Shown here piece after piece: positions 45,034 to 53,925 of a stretch of 64,000 nucleotides of DNA; position 1 is the first letter of the stretch, and every line of letters starts with the position of its first letter. Below the pieces are notes generated by a model. That model had not been told where the DNA came from. It made no database searches and was given only the letters and a program-made list of their open reading frames with translations. Position numbers and translations under genes: made by a program. The stretch is from Rahnella rivi. Its GTDB lineage: Bacteria > Pseudomonadota > Gammaproteobacteria > Enterobacterales > Enterobacteriaceae. The stretch covers positions 1-64,000 of the forward strand of contig NZ_JAFMOX010000066.1 in the NCBI RefSeq assembly GCF_019049655.1, written 5' to 3'.

Positions 45034-45240
45034 ACGCTGCACCGTCGCCGTCGTACTGGCGATCGTCGCCCTACTTCCGCAAACGCCGACGCTGAAAACG
45101 TCCGCCGCCGGTCTGGCACTGATCGCTGATTTTGAAGGCTGCCGCCTTACCGCCTACCAGTGCAGCGCGGCGTCTGGACAAACGGCATCGGGCACACCGC
45201 AGGCGTGAAGCCTCAGACGCACATCAGCGAACGGCTGGCC
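45014..45240 (+). pseudogene. Truncated, frameshifted GH24 endolysin
   Basis: Starts MQPSIVRRCTVAVVLAIVAL, a signal-anchor-like N terminus, and reaches the active-site region DFEGCRLTAYQCSA. A one-base change then shifts the frame; GVWTNGIGHTAGVKP continues in another frame, so the E-x8-C-x5-T catalytic triad is split. The gene is fused after ISERLA to the tail gene S. It cannot make active lysozyme. Confidence 0.8.
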
Positions 45241-45632
45241 GTAAAGCCCTGGCCTCTACCATTGCAAAGCGTCTGCGCAAACATCAGCAGCAGCGCATTA
45301 AGCGGCAGGTCACGCCGGAGGGGCGGCCGTTCGCCCCGCGACGGGTGCAGCCTCTGCGACCGAAGAAAGGCCGCATCAAGCGGGAGATGTTTGCCAAACT
45401 GCGCACGGCTAAATACATAAAGGCCAAAGGCACGGACAAAGACGCAGTGGTGGAATTCATCGGTCAGGTTCAGCGCATGGCGAAGGTGCATCAGTTCGGG
45501 CTGCGGGATCGCCCATCGGTCAGGGCAAAAGAAGTGCAGTATCCGGCGCGCCCGCTTTTAGGGCTGAACGCGGAGGATATGAAAATCGTGGAAGATGAAT
45601 TGCTAATACTTATTGGCTCAGGCTTAACCTGA
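45241..45632 (+). pseudogene. S: Tail completion protein S, 5'-truncated
   Basis: From KALASTIAKRLRKHQQQRIKR to the natural C terminus this matches the virion morphogenesis (gpS) family of P2-like phages; the first 20 or so residues, seen in the other copy as MSELTAFDTRLAGLIEAL, are replaced by the lysozyme scrap. It lies in frame with upstream codons from 45132, so a chimeric product is conceivable but unlikely to function. Confidence 0.75.
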
Positions 45633-45808
45633 CACAACTGCGGCACAGAGCCAAACCTAATCAGATAGGCAGCTCTGTGCTAAGAGCGGGTATTGAGAGC
45701 ATAGCCAGTGTTAATTTCTCGGAAAAGGAGATATTATCCTTAATAGCGTTTTTGGTTCCAAGTCACGTATTGCATCCCTTTATCAATAATACGAAGCGAG
45801 CTTGTGGT

Positions 45809-46807
45809 ATGAATAATAATCTTTATCGTTTGATTGTTGACTTTCAAGATAATGTCCAAGTTGCTTTAAAGCTAATGCATCGGTCTGGAATTAACATGCC
45901 ATCTAGTTGCAATGGATGGATTGAATCTGATATACCCCGTATTGGTGAGTTAGATGGTGGTGTAAAATATTATAAACATGGGGCTGGGTGCAGGGTAGAT
46001 CTAAATTCTGGGAGCGTAGACTTTGATTTTGGGGAGCGAGGTGAGGTAGGAGGGTTTAATTCTTGGTGGTTAACCAACTTTGCAGGTAAAAAATTAACAG
46101 ATTACGGTTTCAGAAATTTTGGTGATGTCACTGATCATTTAAATAAGGCCCTAGATGATGGAGAGCTGATTTCTTCAGATCATGACCTTTATTACTTTGC
46201 TAATTCCCCACATATTTATGCTATAGATACAGATTGCCGAACCCCTGATGACATGCTCCCATGTCGCAATCGAGACCGTGTATTAACACTCCAAATTAAT
46301 TATTTTGAAACGGCTGATCTTATGTTTAAAAATTACAATAAGCTCAACCAAAAAATGGCAAAGAAAGGCCATTTGAGTCAGAAAGAAAAATTTGACATGG
46401 GAATTTATCTTTCTACATGGTTAGGTTTTTTAGGTGTGGTCTGCGAAGGATTTAAAATCTTAAACATGCGACTCTTACTCGATAATGAACGCCCTAGAGA
46501 TTTTAAAGAATTATTACCAATTTCAGATAGTATCGGAAAGTTGATGAAAGAGCACTCGAACTCACTCAGGATATTTAGAAATAATATTTTTCATCTTAGA
46601 GAAAATACTGGGTTTATACGTCATTTTTTTGATAAGGAAGTTGAGCGTCTTCCATGGGCACGTGAATTACATATAGCATTTTCAGAATTTTTTTCGCAGT
46701 ATAGAATTTTTTGCGAAGTGCATTATGTTTTTAATGGTCGTAAAGGAGATAGCAATATGGTAAATATAAAGGTAACACGCCCTAAGAAAGTTGCTTTGAA
46801 ATATTAA
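45809..46807 (+). CDS. DUF6896 domain fused to a HEPN-like domain
   Basis: A 332-residue protein I cannot name. Residues 1-130 resemble DUF6896 (GGVKYYKHGAGCRVDL, SVDFDFGERGEVGGF), a family often met as immunity proteins of polymorphic toxins. Residues about 185-310 are helical and contain RNNIFH (Arg257 to His262), the R-x4-H signature of HEPN ribonucleases. The gene is AT-rich, unlike the phage scraps on its left, so it came separately. The start at MNNNLYRLIVDF has a weak Shine-Dalgarno; the frame is open 44 codons further. A role as an RNA-targeting defence or toxin/immunity protein is inference. Confidence 0.5.
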   Translation: MNNNLYRLIVDFQDNVQVALKLMHRSGINMPSSCNGWIESDIPRIGELDGGVKYYKHGAGCRVDLNSGSVDFDFGERGEVGGFNSWWLTNFAGKKLTDYGFRNFGDVTDHLNKALDDGELISSDHDLYYFANSPHIYAIDTDCRTPDDMLPCRNRDRVLTLQINYFETADLMFKNYNKLNQKMAKKGHLSQKEKFDMGIYLSTWLGFLGVVCEGFKILNMRLLLDNERPRDFKELLPISDSIGKLMKEHSNSLRIFRNNIFHLRENTGFIRHFFDKEVERLPWARELHIAFSEFFSQYRIFCEVHYVFNGRKGDSNMVNIKVTRPKKVALKY

Positions 46808-46891
46808 AAATACATGCTAATTAGTTGCGCTATTCATCTTACCTAAAAAATACATTCTTCTCTTTTTTATCGAGCTTGAATCTTTTTATAG

Positions 46892-46917
46892 CGTCCGCTT
46901 CTTTCCAGAAGCGGACG
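46892..46917 (+). repeat. Perfect 10-bp hairpin after the HEPN-like gene
   Basis: CGTCCGCTTC / GAAGCGGACG with a 6-nt loop, about 85 nt after the stop. No T-run follows. It may terminate transcription weakly or be a remnant structure. Confidence 0.5.
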
Positions 46918-47054
46918 TTACTGAGGTTCAGTTACGCTAAAGCCAGCATTAAATACGCTCGCGCTCGTTCTAGAAACTCGACTATCATTTATATTGCACA
47001 ATATTTTCGGACGGCAGGCCTGACTCACTGAAGTGCCGCCACGCCAATGAAAAC

Positions 47055-47423
47055 TTAAGCAATATCCTGATTACTGAGTTGAGGCATTAATCGCTCAAAT
47101 AAATCATCACTTTCATAGGGAATGTTATTAGTATGCCGAGAGTAAATTAATCCTCCCGAAAAAAATTTGGATATAGAACTTTCACATAAAACGCCTATAC
47201 ATTTTTTATTTTGTCCTGCCATAAAACTTTCTAAATTCGCTAAGATAAAATTTCGTGATAACTCACGATGTATACTCGTTGCCATTCTCGCCTCTTCAGA
47301 ATTAATTGGGGAGACTCTAAGAAGCAAATCAGTAACGTTACGCCTTCCATAAATCTTTAAAATGAAATAAATGATGCTACCAACTGGGTCGTTTACCCCA
47401 TGTATACTTAGGCCTGAGCATTC
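47055..47423 (-). pseudogene. Fragment of an unknown gene
   Basis: An open minus-strand frame of about 120 codons ending ERLMPQLSNQDIA. It reads LSIHGVNDPVGSIIYFILK and RRNVTDLLLRVSPINSEEAR upstream of the first possible TTG start, so coding-like sequence begins before any good start codon. This suggests the 3' end of a truncated gene. I do not recognise the family. Confidence 0.35.
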
Positions 47424-47430
47424 TTAAATT

Positions 47431-47818
47431 GACATGAATGGGGTGCATGATTAAATCCTTAGCTAACTTAGCTCATTAAGTTAGCTCATTAAGTTATCAC
47501 CCAAAATGTATTATTTTTAAAGTCTACTATATTCAGCTGAGAACATTCGTAAAAATGTGGAGATTACGTAAACTAGCATGGGGATTGATGTCACTCAATG
47601 CATTTGAGAAAGATTAATGATTATGATTAAGCCCCTACTATTTGTGAAGTCAATCAAACTTTGCAACAAAAAATCATGCTTTAATCAACTTGAAGCATGA
47701 TGCAACTCTGACCATAAAAACAAAATTTCAAATATTCATTCTAATCTAAACAGGTTGGTATGTGATTTTTTGATTTTGGCCAGAGAAATTTTAATAACAC
47801 AGCAAAATGGAGAAGCAG
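47431..47818. other. AT-rich non-coding stretch before the DUF3892 gene
   Basis: About 390 nt with no convincing gene. At 47468-47493 a 13-nt sequence, TTAGCTCATTAAG, occurs twice head to tail and begins a third time. AATGGAGAAGCAG just before 47819 is the Shine-Dalgarno of the next gene. Confidence 0.5.
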
Positions 47819-48106
47819 ATGTCAGACGTGCAGATAACTTGTATTACACTTTCTAGTACGAATAAAGTTCATGAGCATATTACACATGTGGGTAGCCCAA
47901 ATTTCACACCACAAGGTAGTAAAATGACTGTAGCACAAGTAGTAAATCACATTGAAAATAAGACACACACTTTCTTTGTTCAAGCCGCTTCTGCTGGCCG
48001 TGCGGATGTAGGTGTAGTTGATCCAGGTAACGGAAGTCCGAAATTTATAAGGACATATGCTGACGGTAAGTGGAACAACAACTTATTGTCGCTACCTCTA
48101 TGCTGA
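47819..48106 (+). CDS. DUF3892 family protein
   Basis: A 95-residue protein starting MSDVQITCITLSS with HEHITHVGSPNF next, the typical opening of DUF3892. An ATG 4 codons earlier lacks a Shine-Dalgarno; GGAGAAG sits correctly before this one. Function unknown; the family is scattered among bacteria and often found near mobile DNA. It has its own terminator and appears intact. Confidence 0.7.
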   Translation: MSDVQITCITLSSTNKVHEHITHVGSPNFTPQGSKMTVAQVVNHIENKTHTFFVQAASAGRADVGVVDPGNGSPKFIRTYADGKWNNNLLSLPLC

Positions 48107-48140
48107 CCGTTATAATTAAAATAATTTAGAAAAGTCATAA

Positions 48141-48171
48141 TACCCTGTAGAATTCAATACAGGGTATTTTT
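48141..48171 (+). terminator. Terminator after the DUF3892 gene
   Basis: TACCCTGTA / TACAGGGTA, 9-bp stem, 8-nt loop, then five T. Confidence 0.85.
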
Positions 48172-48360
48172 CCTTAAGCTATTAATGCATTCCCAATATG
48201 TTAGCCCCACCTCATCATTGCCTAGGGACAGATGATTAACTCGTTCAGATGACTTGCTCGCTATTGAGAGATACCTCAGCCTTCTAGCCTTTTTCTCTTA
48301 AGAATTTAAATTTCAAATACTATCTTTCTCCCCATAGCAATATTAATCTCATGGTGCAAA

Positions 48361-48785
48361 CTTGGAGTCCTGTCAATAACTGTGGGTTAGGTTCAAAGAA
48401 ACGAGCCGCAAATAGGTTCGATAGCCAAGCTGCGGGCGCGCCTACAGCGTCCAATTCTGACAACCTGCGAGTGATTAACTGGACAGACACTGCCGCCGTG
48501 AAGGCGATTGTGGCGCGTATACGCGAAGAAACACCGAGGATCAACAAAGCTCAGCGTAGTTTTGACCCGACTAGAAGGCGTGTTTCAGTTCCTTCTGCCA
48601 GATTGACCCCGCAGGAACGTGACAGATTGCCTCAGATTCAACAAGAGTTGCTCAAACACGACATCAGACTAGAGAAGTGGGAACTTGAGGCATTAGTCAG
48701 GGGGGCAAAAATCACTTTTGGAGACGTTGAGATCCAATATCCTCCGCTGCAGGATTGGGCAGAATTTTATGGGAATGATAACTGA
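48361..48785 (+). pseudogene. A: 3' fragment of replication gene A, first copy
   Basis: Last 140 codons of a P2-like gpA, from SPVNNCGLG to WAEFYGNDN, closely matching the intact gene 12.7 kb to the right. The nuclease domain with the HUH and tyrosine motifs is absent. A frame from ATG at 48351 is possible but has no convincing Shine-Dalgarno. Homology starts at the likely origin nick site. Confidence 0.88.
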
Positions 48786-48864
48786 TTAAGTATTCATCAG
48801 AGCTATGGATCGACCATTAACATGCAGTTTTTTATGGAATTTGTTAAAGAATGGACATATTGTA

Positions 48865-48880
48865 CTGTACAAATAACCAG
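48865..48880 (+). promoter_or_regulatory. LexA box, first copy
   Basis: CTGTACAAATAACCAG fits CTG-N10-CAG, 16 nt before the ATG of the small gene that follows. Identical in the second copy. Confidence 0.7.
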
Positions 48881-48896
48881 TGCATTGGAGTGAGTA

Positions 48897-49088
48897 ATGG
48901 AATCCTCTCATGAGCTAAAAATGGCTTTTACTAAAATCCGGCTAATGGCTGACATCGCACAGTCAGCCCAGTGCAGAAATGATGAGTACGCACTGGTTAT
49001 GGAAATGATCTCTGATATGGCTGATCAGGTATTGGATGAAGGGAAAGCCAGTTATCCGCCCTTCACGGTTTACGACGACGAAGAATAG
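48897..49088 (+). CDS. Small SOS-controlled phage gene, first copy
   Basis: A 63-residue acidic helical protein (MESSHELKMAFTKIRLMADI, ending YDDEE), 59 of 63 residues identical to its second copy. GGAGTGAGTA precedes the ATG and a LexA box precedes that. In phage 186 an SOS operon with the antirepressor Tum lies at this place near cos; this protein is shorter and I cannot show it is a Tum homologue. It may be an SOS-induced regulator. Confidence 0.65.
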   Translation: MESSHELKMAFTKIRLMADIAQSAQCRNDEYALVMEMISDMADQVLDEGKASYPPFTVYDDEE

Positions 49089-49099
49089 CCTGGAACATC

Positions 49100-49273
49100 G
49101 GGTGATCCCCCTTTAGCAGCTCTGCATGCATTGAGTGCATGATTTCGCATGGTGATCGCCCTGCTCTTTTCTCCCCGCCACACCAGTGCTGGCGTGGATC
49201 ACAGTGGATCACGCAACTGCATCAAAAGCGACCTATAAAGCGGGCAGGCGTGGCGGGGATAGCATTGCGCGCA
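49100..49273 (+). repeat. Second copy of P2-like cos region (cos2)
   Basis: cos core GGCGTGGCGGGGATAGCAT at 49247-49265, identical to cos3. The upstream flank of about 150 nt, with GTGCTGGCGTGGATCAC and related short repeats that could be terminase-binding sites, is also shared. The sequence diverges at CAAACTTTC right after GCGCG. Confidence 0.8.
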
Positions 49274-49361
49274 AACTTTCAGAGCTTTAACTGTCACCTT
49301 GTGAAAAATACGAAGAATGGTAAATTAGAACAATCAATGATTGCACAAGGGATTTTTAGAG

Positions 49362-50753
49362 ATGTATGAGATCATCAAGATGTCAGAAAAGGAAGTTAAA
49401 GGATTATTGGATACTGTCGAAGATCACTTTAATGATTTTAAAAGTAAACAAATTGCCCCAAATAAATTACAAGAAACTTTTGTTGCTTTCGCCAATGCCG
49501 ATGGTGGCAACATTTTTGTAGGCATAGAGGATGCAAATTCTCAACGTGATCGCATTTTGGGATTCGATGAACCCGAAGATGCTAATGCTATTATCGCTAT
49601 TCTTTTGGAAAACACCAACCCTGCAGTAGAAAATGTGGAAATTGATTATTTTAGAACGCCAAATGATGGTTTGATTTTACATATTGACATACCTAAAAGC
49701 CCGAAGGTTCACTACACTGCATCTGGTGATTGTTTTTTAAGGACTAATGCTCAAAAAGTAAAAATAAAAGGGGATAGAATTACTCAGCTATCTTATTCAA
49801 AAGGGGCTGAACCGTATGAGAAAAGGGCGGTTGACGTTGTTGATACACAAGATATTTTAGACAGTGCATATTATCATGATTATCTTAAAAGAGTTGATAC
49901 AACACAGGCACCCCAAGTATTTCTGAAAAAAAATAGATTGCTAACAAAAAAGGATGGCGATTTCATACCTAATGTAGGGTGTGTTTTATTATTTGATGAA
50001 GAACCTCAAGGAAGCTTAGATACTCGATGTGCTGTTAAAGTCTATCGGCTTAGAACTACGGAAACAGAATACAAACGTGAGCAGTTGCAAGAAGACCCCG
50101 TTACAATTGACGGGACTCTTGAAGGTGTCATTCTCAAAACTATCGAAAAGGTCAGAGAGTATGTAGATGGCGCCTCTTTTAAGGACGGTGATAACCTTGT
50201 AAAATTGAGCTATCCAGCAGAAGCTCTAAAAGAAATTTTAGTGAACGCTGTTATACATCGTGATTACAGTTTGAATGATGATGTTCACGTTAAAGTTTAT
50301 GACAATCGCATTGAGATTCTAAGCCCTGGCAGGCTTCCAGGTTATATGACTATAGCTAATTTATATGAAGAACGATTTTCACGTAATCCGAACTTGGTTC
50401 GATTACTTCATAGGCTACCAAATCCAGTGAACCATGACATTGGTGAAGGTCTTGATACTGCAAAAAATGAGCTGAGAAAAGCTGGTTTAGTCGAACCTGA
50501 GTTTGAAGAAAGGGGTAATAATTTTGTTGTGATTATAAAGCATCAGACTATAGCCTCTATAGAAGACGTTATAATGAAATACTTTGATGATAACCCAACT
50601 GGACAACTTACTAACAAGTTAGCGCGACAACTCAGTGGCGAAGATGACATGCAAAAAGTTAAAAAAGCCTTACAAAAACTCCGCTCCGATGAAAAAATTA
50701 AACCTTTGGATCCGTCTGCTCATGCATTTAGATTTAAATATATTAAAGCATAA
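49362..50753 (+). CDS. AlbA_2 (Schlafen-type) domain ATP-binding protein
   Basis: A 463-residue cytoplasmic protein. Residues about 15-130 form an AlbA_2 domain (LQETFVAFANADGGNIFVGI), and about 280-360 a HATPase_c_4 region (ALKEILVNAVIHRDYS, ENRIEILSPGRLP-like DNRIEILSPGRLPG). A C-terminal helical/winged region ends FKYIKA. Such proteins are annotated as RecG-like transcriptional regulators; related Schlafen-type proteins occur in antiphage loci. It starts 97 nt after the cos2 core, is AT-rich and intact. I chose ATG at 49362; a TTG 7 codons earlier is possible. A defence role is inference from location. Confidence 0.8.
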   Translation: MYEIIKMSEKEVKGLLDTVEDHFNDFKSKQIAPNKLQETFVAFANADGGNIFVGIEDANSQRDRILGFDEPEDANAIIAILLENTNPAVENVEIDYFRTPNDGLILHIDIPKSPKVHYTASGDCFLRTNAQKVKIKGDRITQLSYSKGAEPYEKRAVDVVDTQDILDSAYYHDYLKRVDTTQAPQVFLKKNRLLTKKDGDFIPNVGCVLLFDEEPQGSLDTRCAVKVYRLRTTETEYKREQLQEDPVTIDGTLEGVILKTIEKVREYVDGASFKDGDNLVKLSYPAEALKEILVNAVIHRDYSLNDDVHVKVYDNRIEILSPGRLPGYMTIANLYEERFSRNPNLVRLLHRLPNPVNHDIGEGLDTAKNELRKAGLVEPEFEERGNNFVVIIKHQTIASIEDVIMKYFDDNPTGQLTNKLARQLSGEDDMQKVKKALQKLRSDEKIKPLDPSAHAFRFKYIKA

Positions 50754-50811
50754 TTAAAGCGGAGAATTTTCTCCGCAATAACATGATTGCAGAATAGTTT
50801 AATCATTAGTA

Positions 50812-51850
50812 TTAATGACTATATATCTTAAATCGAATTACATTCTCACTAATAAAATAATCTAACTCCTTCATTATCTCCTGCAGCGGCGTCAGTTCAT
50901 TCCTAACAAACACCTGCGCCGCCTTTTCTACATCCCCAAACCCGCCCGCATTATCAGGAATGATCCCCATCATCTGCGGTGGAACGCGATGCGCGCTCAG
51001 CAGGTCATCACGGCTGGATTTCTTGATGTTGAAGAAATCATCCTTGGTTGCGACCTCACTCAGCGGCAAAATCTGGATGCCATCCTTCTTGCCGTTTGGA
51101 GCGTACATGAACAGGTTGCGGAAGTTTCCCAGGCCTTTGGTGTCTCGCATCGCCTTTCGCATTGAGTCAATATCACTACTACTTTGTGCTGCATCGGTCA
51201 TATACAAAATGTAGCCCGCATGAGCACCGTTCTGATAATACTTCCGGCGGAACAACGTCGCGGCTTCGTTTAGCCAGGCAGAGTTAAGAGCGCTCAGGTA
51301 TTCCGGCAGACCGGAAATCTCAAAAAGTGTGTGGAACTAAAGCCGGGATACTTACATCCGGTTCGATCAGGTGGAAAATACTACCCGCAGCGAACTGATG
51401 CGGTTCTTTCCATCCTTGCACAAACCAGTAAGTCCCCTCTTCTATCCCGCGACGCATATACTTTGCTGGAACGGCCTCAAATCGCAAAGGTTCGCCGAGT
51501 TGGTTGCGGATCAGTTCCAGATACGCATTTCCGAACACCAGATAGTCCAGAGCAAATTTGCTGAATTCCTGCTGGCTCAGCAGCGGATGCGGGATAAACG
51601 TCGAGGCGAGGATATTCCGCTTCACGTAAATCGGAGAGCTGTGATGAACGGCGGCGCGCAGACTGCGGGCAAGTCCGTCGAAGCTGACTGGCGGCTCATA
51701 CCAGCGGCCGTTGCCAGTGCACTCGATATAATCCAGAATCTCGCGGCGGTCTAAAACCGGCGTGGGATCACCGAAGCTGAATACCTCTGCGCCCTGCTGG
51801 CTTTCAGTGGTCGTGGTCTGCGTGGCTTTACGGTATTTGCGCTTGCTCAT
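50812..51850 (-). pseudogene. Q: Portal protein gene (Q), second copy, frameshifted
   Basis: Nearly full-length P2-like portal gene starting MSKRKYRKATQTTTTES. Near 51310-51345 about 26 extra bases, compared with the first copy, disrupt the frame after HLIEPDV and bring a stop. The frame resumes at GLPEYLSALNSAW and runs to the C terminus (ELDYFISENVIRFKIYS). The start abuts the stop of gene P. It is probably inactive. Confidence 0.88.
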
Positions 51851-52318
51851 TTAGTAGAACTCCAGAATGTTCGGGCTTTGTCCGCCGTTGGCGGCGGTCA
51901 GTGGTTCGTTTAACAGGGCGTGCATGATTGCCCACGCCACGTCGGCGTGGCTGGCCTCTTCACTGCGGCTGGCTTCGTAGGTTGAACGGTTGCCGCTGGC
52001 AGTCATGGTTTTGCGGATCGCCATAAACGAAGCAGTGATGTCTGTGTGTCCGGTGTCGTATTCCAGGCGGCCGGAGCTGATGGTGTCTTTTACTTTGAGT
52101 ACCAGTGCGGTTTTCACCTCGGGGCTGTAACGGATCTCACGCGCCGCAGGAAAGAACTGCTGCACAAGCTGGAATACACCCTGCCCGATGCCAGTCGCAT
52201 CGATGCCGATATACTCAACGGCATAACGATTGGTGAGTTCCTCGATGCTTCTGGCCTGCGCGGCAAAGTCCATAACGAGCTGCCCGATACCGGCAAGCTC
52301 ACCCGCCACTAACGGCGA
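51851..52318 (-). pseudogene. P: Terminase ATPase subunit gene (P), 3' fragment
   Basis: C-terminal nuclease part of the P2-like terminase large subunit: AGIGQLVMDFAAQARS, VEYIGIDATGIGQGVFQL and the end GGQSPNILEFY. The ATPase domain is missing; the upstream junction is fused to lysis-gene sequence of opposite polarity. The P-Q order and minus orientation match the PQ operon of P2. Confidence 0.85.
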
Positions 52319-52322
52319 TTTA

Positions 52323-52445
52323 AGCAGTGATGTCAGAAACCTGGAGGCCGCGCTGACCGCCTGCGGCCTCCAGGTGGAAGCGGTCAAACAATGCCAGGAG
52401 GAACACCGTGTTAAAACCCGCACAGCTACGCAAAGCCCTCACTGA
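52323..52445 (+). pseudogene. 3' scrap of a lysis-accessory gene
   Basis: Codons SDVRNLEAALTACGLQVEAV through KTRTATQSPH end at a TGA that overlaps gene R. Position before R and the alpha-helical content suggest the end of a LysB/LysC (spanin-like) gene of the P2 lysis cluster. Identity is inferred mainly from location. Confidence 0.5.
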
Positions 52446-52875
52446 CGCCGTGCTGGTGCTGCAAACCAGCCCCGACCAGCTGCGGATGTTTGTGGACAAC
52501 GGGCGCATCGTTTCCACGTTAGCCAGCTCGCTGTCGTTTGAATATCAGTACCAGGTCGAACTGCTGATCACCGACTTTACCCAGGACAGCGATCTGATCG
52601 TGGTGCCCATTCTGGCCTGGCTGCGTGAGCATCAGCCGGACATCATGGCGACGCCAGAAAAGCAACAAACCGGCTTTAAATTCACCGCCGACATGCTCAA
52701 CGATGGCGGTTATGACATCGCTGTGCATGTACAGCTTACCGAGCGCGTGATCGTTAAACAGATTGATGCCGGTCTGCACGTGGAGCATTTTCCAGAACCG
52801 CCGCTGCCGGAGCCGGTGGAAAGGCCGCGTGAACTGTACCTGCACGGCGAGTTAGTGAGCCAGTGGCATGAGTGA
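52408..52875 (+). CDS. R: Tail completion protein R
   Basis: Full-length 155-residue gpR of P2-like phages, needed for tail completion. It begins with GTG (VLKPAQLRKALTDAV) after CCAGGAGGAACACC and ends HGELVSQWHE, overlapping S by 8 nt. The gene is intact but its partners are not, so it is unlikely to serve a virion. Confidence 0.85.
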   Translation: MLKPAQLRKALTDAVLVLQTSPDQLRMFVDNGRIVSTLASSLSFEYQYQVELLITDFTQDSDLIVVPILAWLREHQPDIMATPEKQQTGFKFTADMLNDGGYDIAVHVQLTERVIVKQIDAGLHVEHFPEPPLPEPVERPRELYLHGELVSQWHE

Positions 52876-52990
52876 GCTGACCGCGTTTGATACCCGCCTC
52901 GCGGGGCTGATTGAGGCGCTGTCTCCGCAGAGTCGTAAGGCAATGGCCGCCACCTTTGCAAAGCGTCTGCGAAAACATCAGCAACAGCGC
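52868..52990 (+). pseudogene. S: Tail completion protein S, 5' fragment
   Basis: Begins MSELTAFDTRLAGLIEALSP and runs through AKRLRKHQQQR, then abruptly becomes unrelated AT-rich sequence. It provides the N terminus missing from the other copy near 45.2 kb; the break falls at about the same place as the 5' part of the homology there. Confidence 0.8.
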
Positions 52991-52991
52991 A

Positions 52992-53345
52992 AATCCATTA
53001 ATATCGTTGATAACTCTTTTTTACTTGATAAGAACTTATTTATCTCAGAAGGAAGAGCTTTCCGAAAGTGGGAAATCCGCACAAAAGTCCGCAAGAATAG
53101 AATTATTAAAAACATTAATATCAGCAACTTATGAAAAAGTTTCTTTATATCGAAGTGAAATGGAGGGTGTAAGTCGTGCAATGAACGGCCTACGAGGAGG
53201 GCAGTCATTTACAGCCATGGATGGAAAGCTGCACATCACAAATTTTGAACAAAATGAATACAGATTAACAATGGCTCATAAAATAAAAATAGAGTTGGAA
53301 AGAATAGATAAATATTTAGAAGAAATCGAAAACCTCTCTAATTGA
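52992..53345 (+). pseudogene. 3' end of an unknown membrane/coiled-coil gene
   Basis: An AT-rich frame reads PLISLITLFYLIRTYLS (one hydrophobic helix), then a charged helical region (KSARIELLKTLISATYEKVS) and ends DKYLEEIENLSN. No start codon or Shine-Dalgarno is seen at its left edge, which is fused to gene S. It looks like the tail of an accessory gene truncated by deletion. Family not recognised. Confidence 0.45.
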
Positions 53346-53530
53346 GATGCACTTATCGACACTGCTAATAATATAAACTCGTTCTTCAATCATTGCGCAA
53401 TGAACGACATTTCATAATTCAGTGTCCGTTTATCGCTCAAACCAGACTGTCAGATCAAATCTGAGCTAATACTCTTCAGTCAGTGATCCGCACGTTGTGC
53501 CACCCGCTATCAACCCGCCTCAAATTGTAT

Positions 53531-53556
53531 GCCGCCTGACAGGGCGGCATTCTTTT
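53531..53556 (+). terminator. Hairpin before the gene V fragment
   Basis: GCCGCC-TGACAG-GGCGGC followed by ATTCTTTT. It could end transcription of the R-S side before gene V. Confidence 0.65.
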
Positions 53557-53560
53557 ATGC

Positions 53561-53925
53561 ATGAATACTTCCATCCCCAACAACGACATTCCGCGCCTGC
53601 TGCGCAATCTGATCCGCATTGGCACCGTTGCCGAGGTGGATTTAGTTGCGGGCACCTGTCGCGTGAACACTGGCGGCAACGTCACCGACTGGCTGCACTG
53701 GCTGCACTGGCTGACCTCCCGCGCGGGGCGTTCCCGTTCCTGGTGGGCACCGTCCGCCGGTGAGCAGGTTCTGCTGTTCTGCCTGGGTGGCGAACTCGAC
53801 ACCGCCTTTGTGATGCCCGGCGTTTTCTCTGATGAATTTCCTGCGCCGGCCGCGCCCGCTGACCTGCTGGCGAAAGTTCAGGCCACGCTCAACGATGAAA
53901 ACGTGCGTCCCGTGGCCGACTGCGT
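53561..53925 (+). pseudogene. V: Baseplate spike protein V, 5' fragment
   Basis: N-terminal half of P2-like gpV, the tail spike: MNTSIPNNDIPRLLRNLIRI, GTCRVNTGGNVTDWLHW, EQVLLFCLGGELDTAFVMPG. After about 120 codons it joins integrase sequence in another frame. The extra WLHWLHWL repeat suggests a small in-frame duplication. Confidence 0.8.

Larger units (their letters stand above)
48361..49273 (+). repeat. Left copy of 0.9-kb direct repeat (gpA end to cos)
   Basis: This stretch is repeated at 61075-61987 in the same orientation with mostly scattered base changes; the most divergent part is near 48395-48450. It begins at the probable gpA nick site (GGAGTCCTGTCAATAACTG) and ends within 10 nt after the cos core. 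It contains the 3' end of gene A, the LexA-controlled gene and cos. Confidence 0.9.

Noticed and set aside
46825..47031. A 68-codon frame after the HEPN-like gene
   Set aside because: It spans a perfect hairpin, has no Shine-Dalgarno and composition typical of non-coding DNA.
49139..49369. Open frames inside the cos regions (here and at 41711-41905 and 61677-61916)
   Set aside because: The repeats are explained by cos and its flanks; the frames differ between copies and none has a translation signal.
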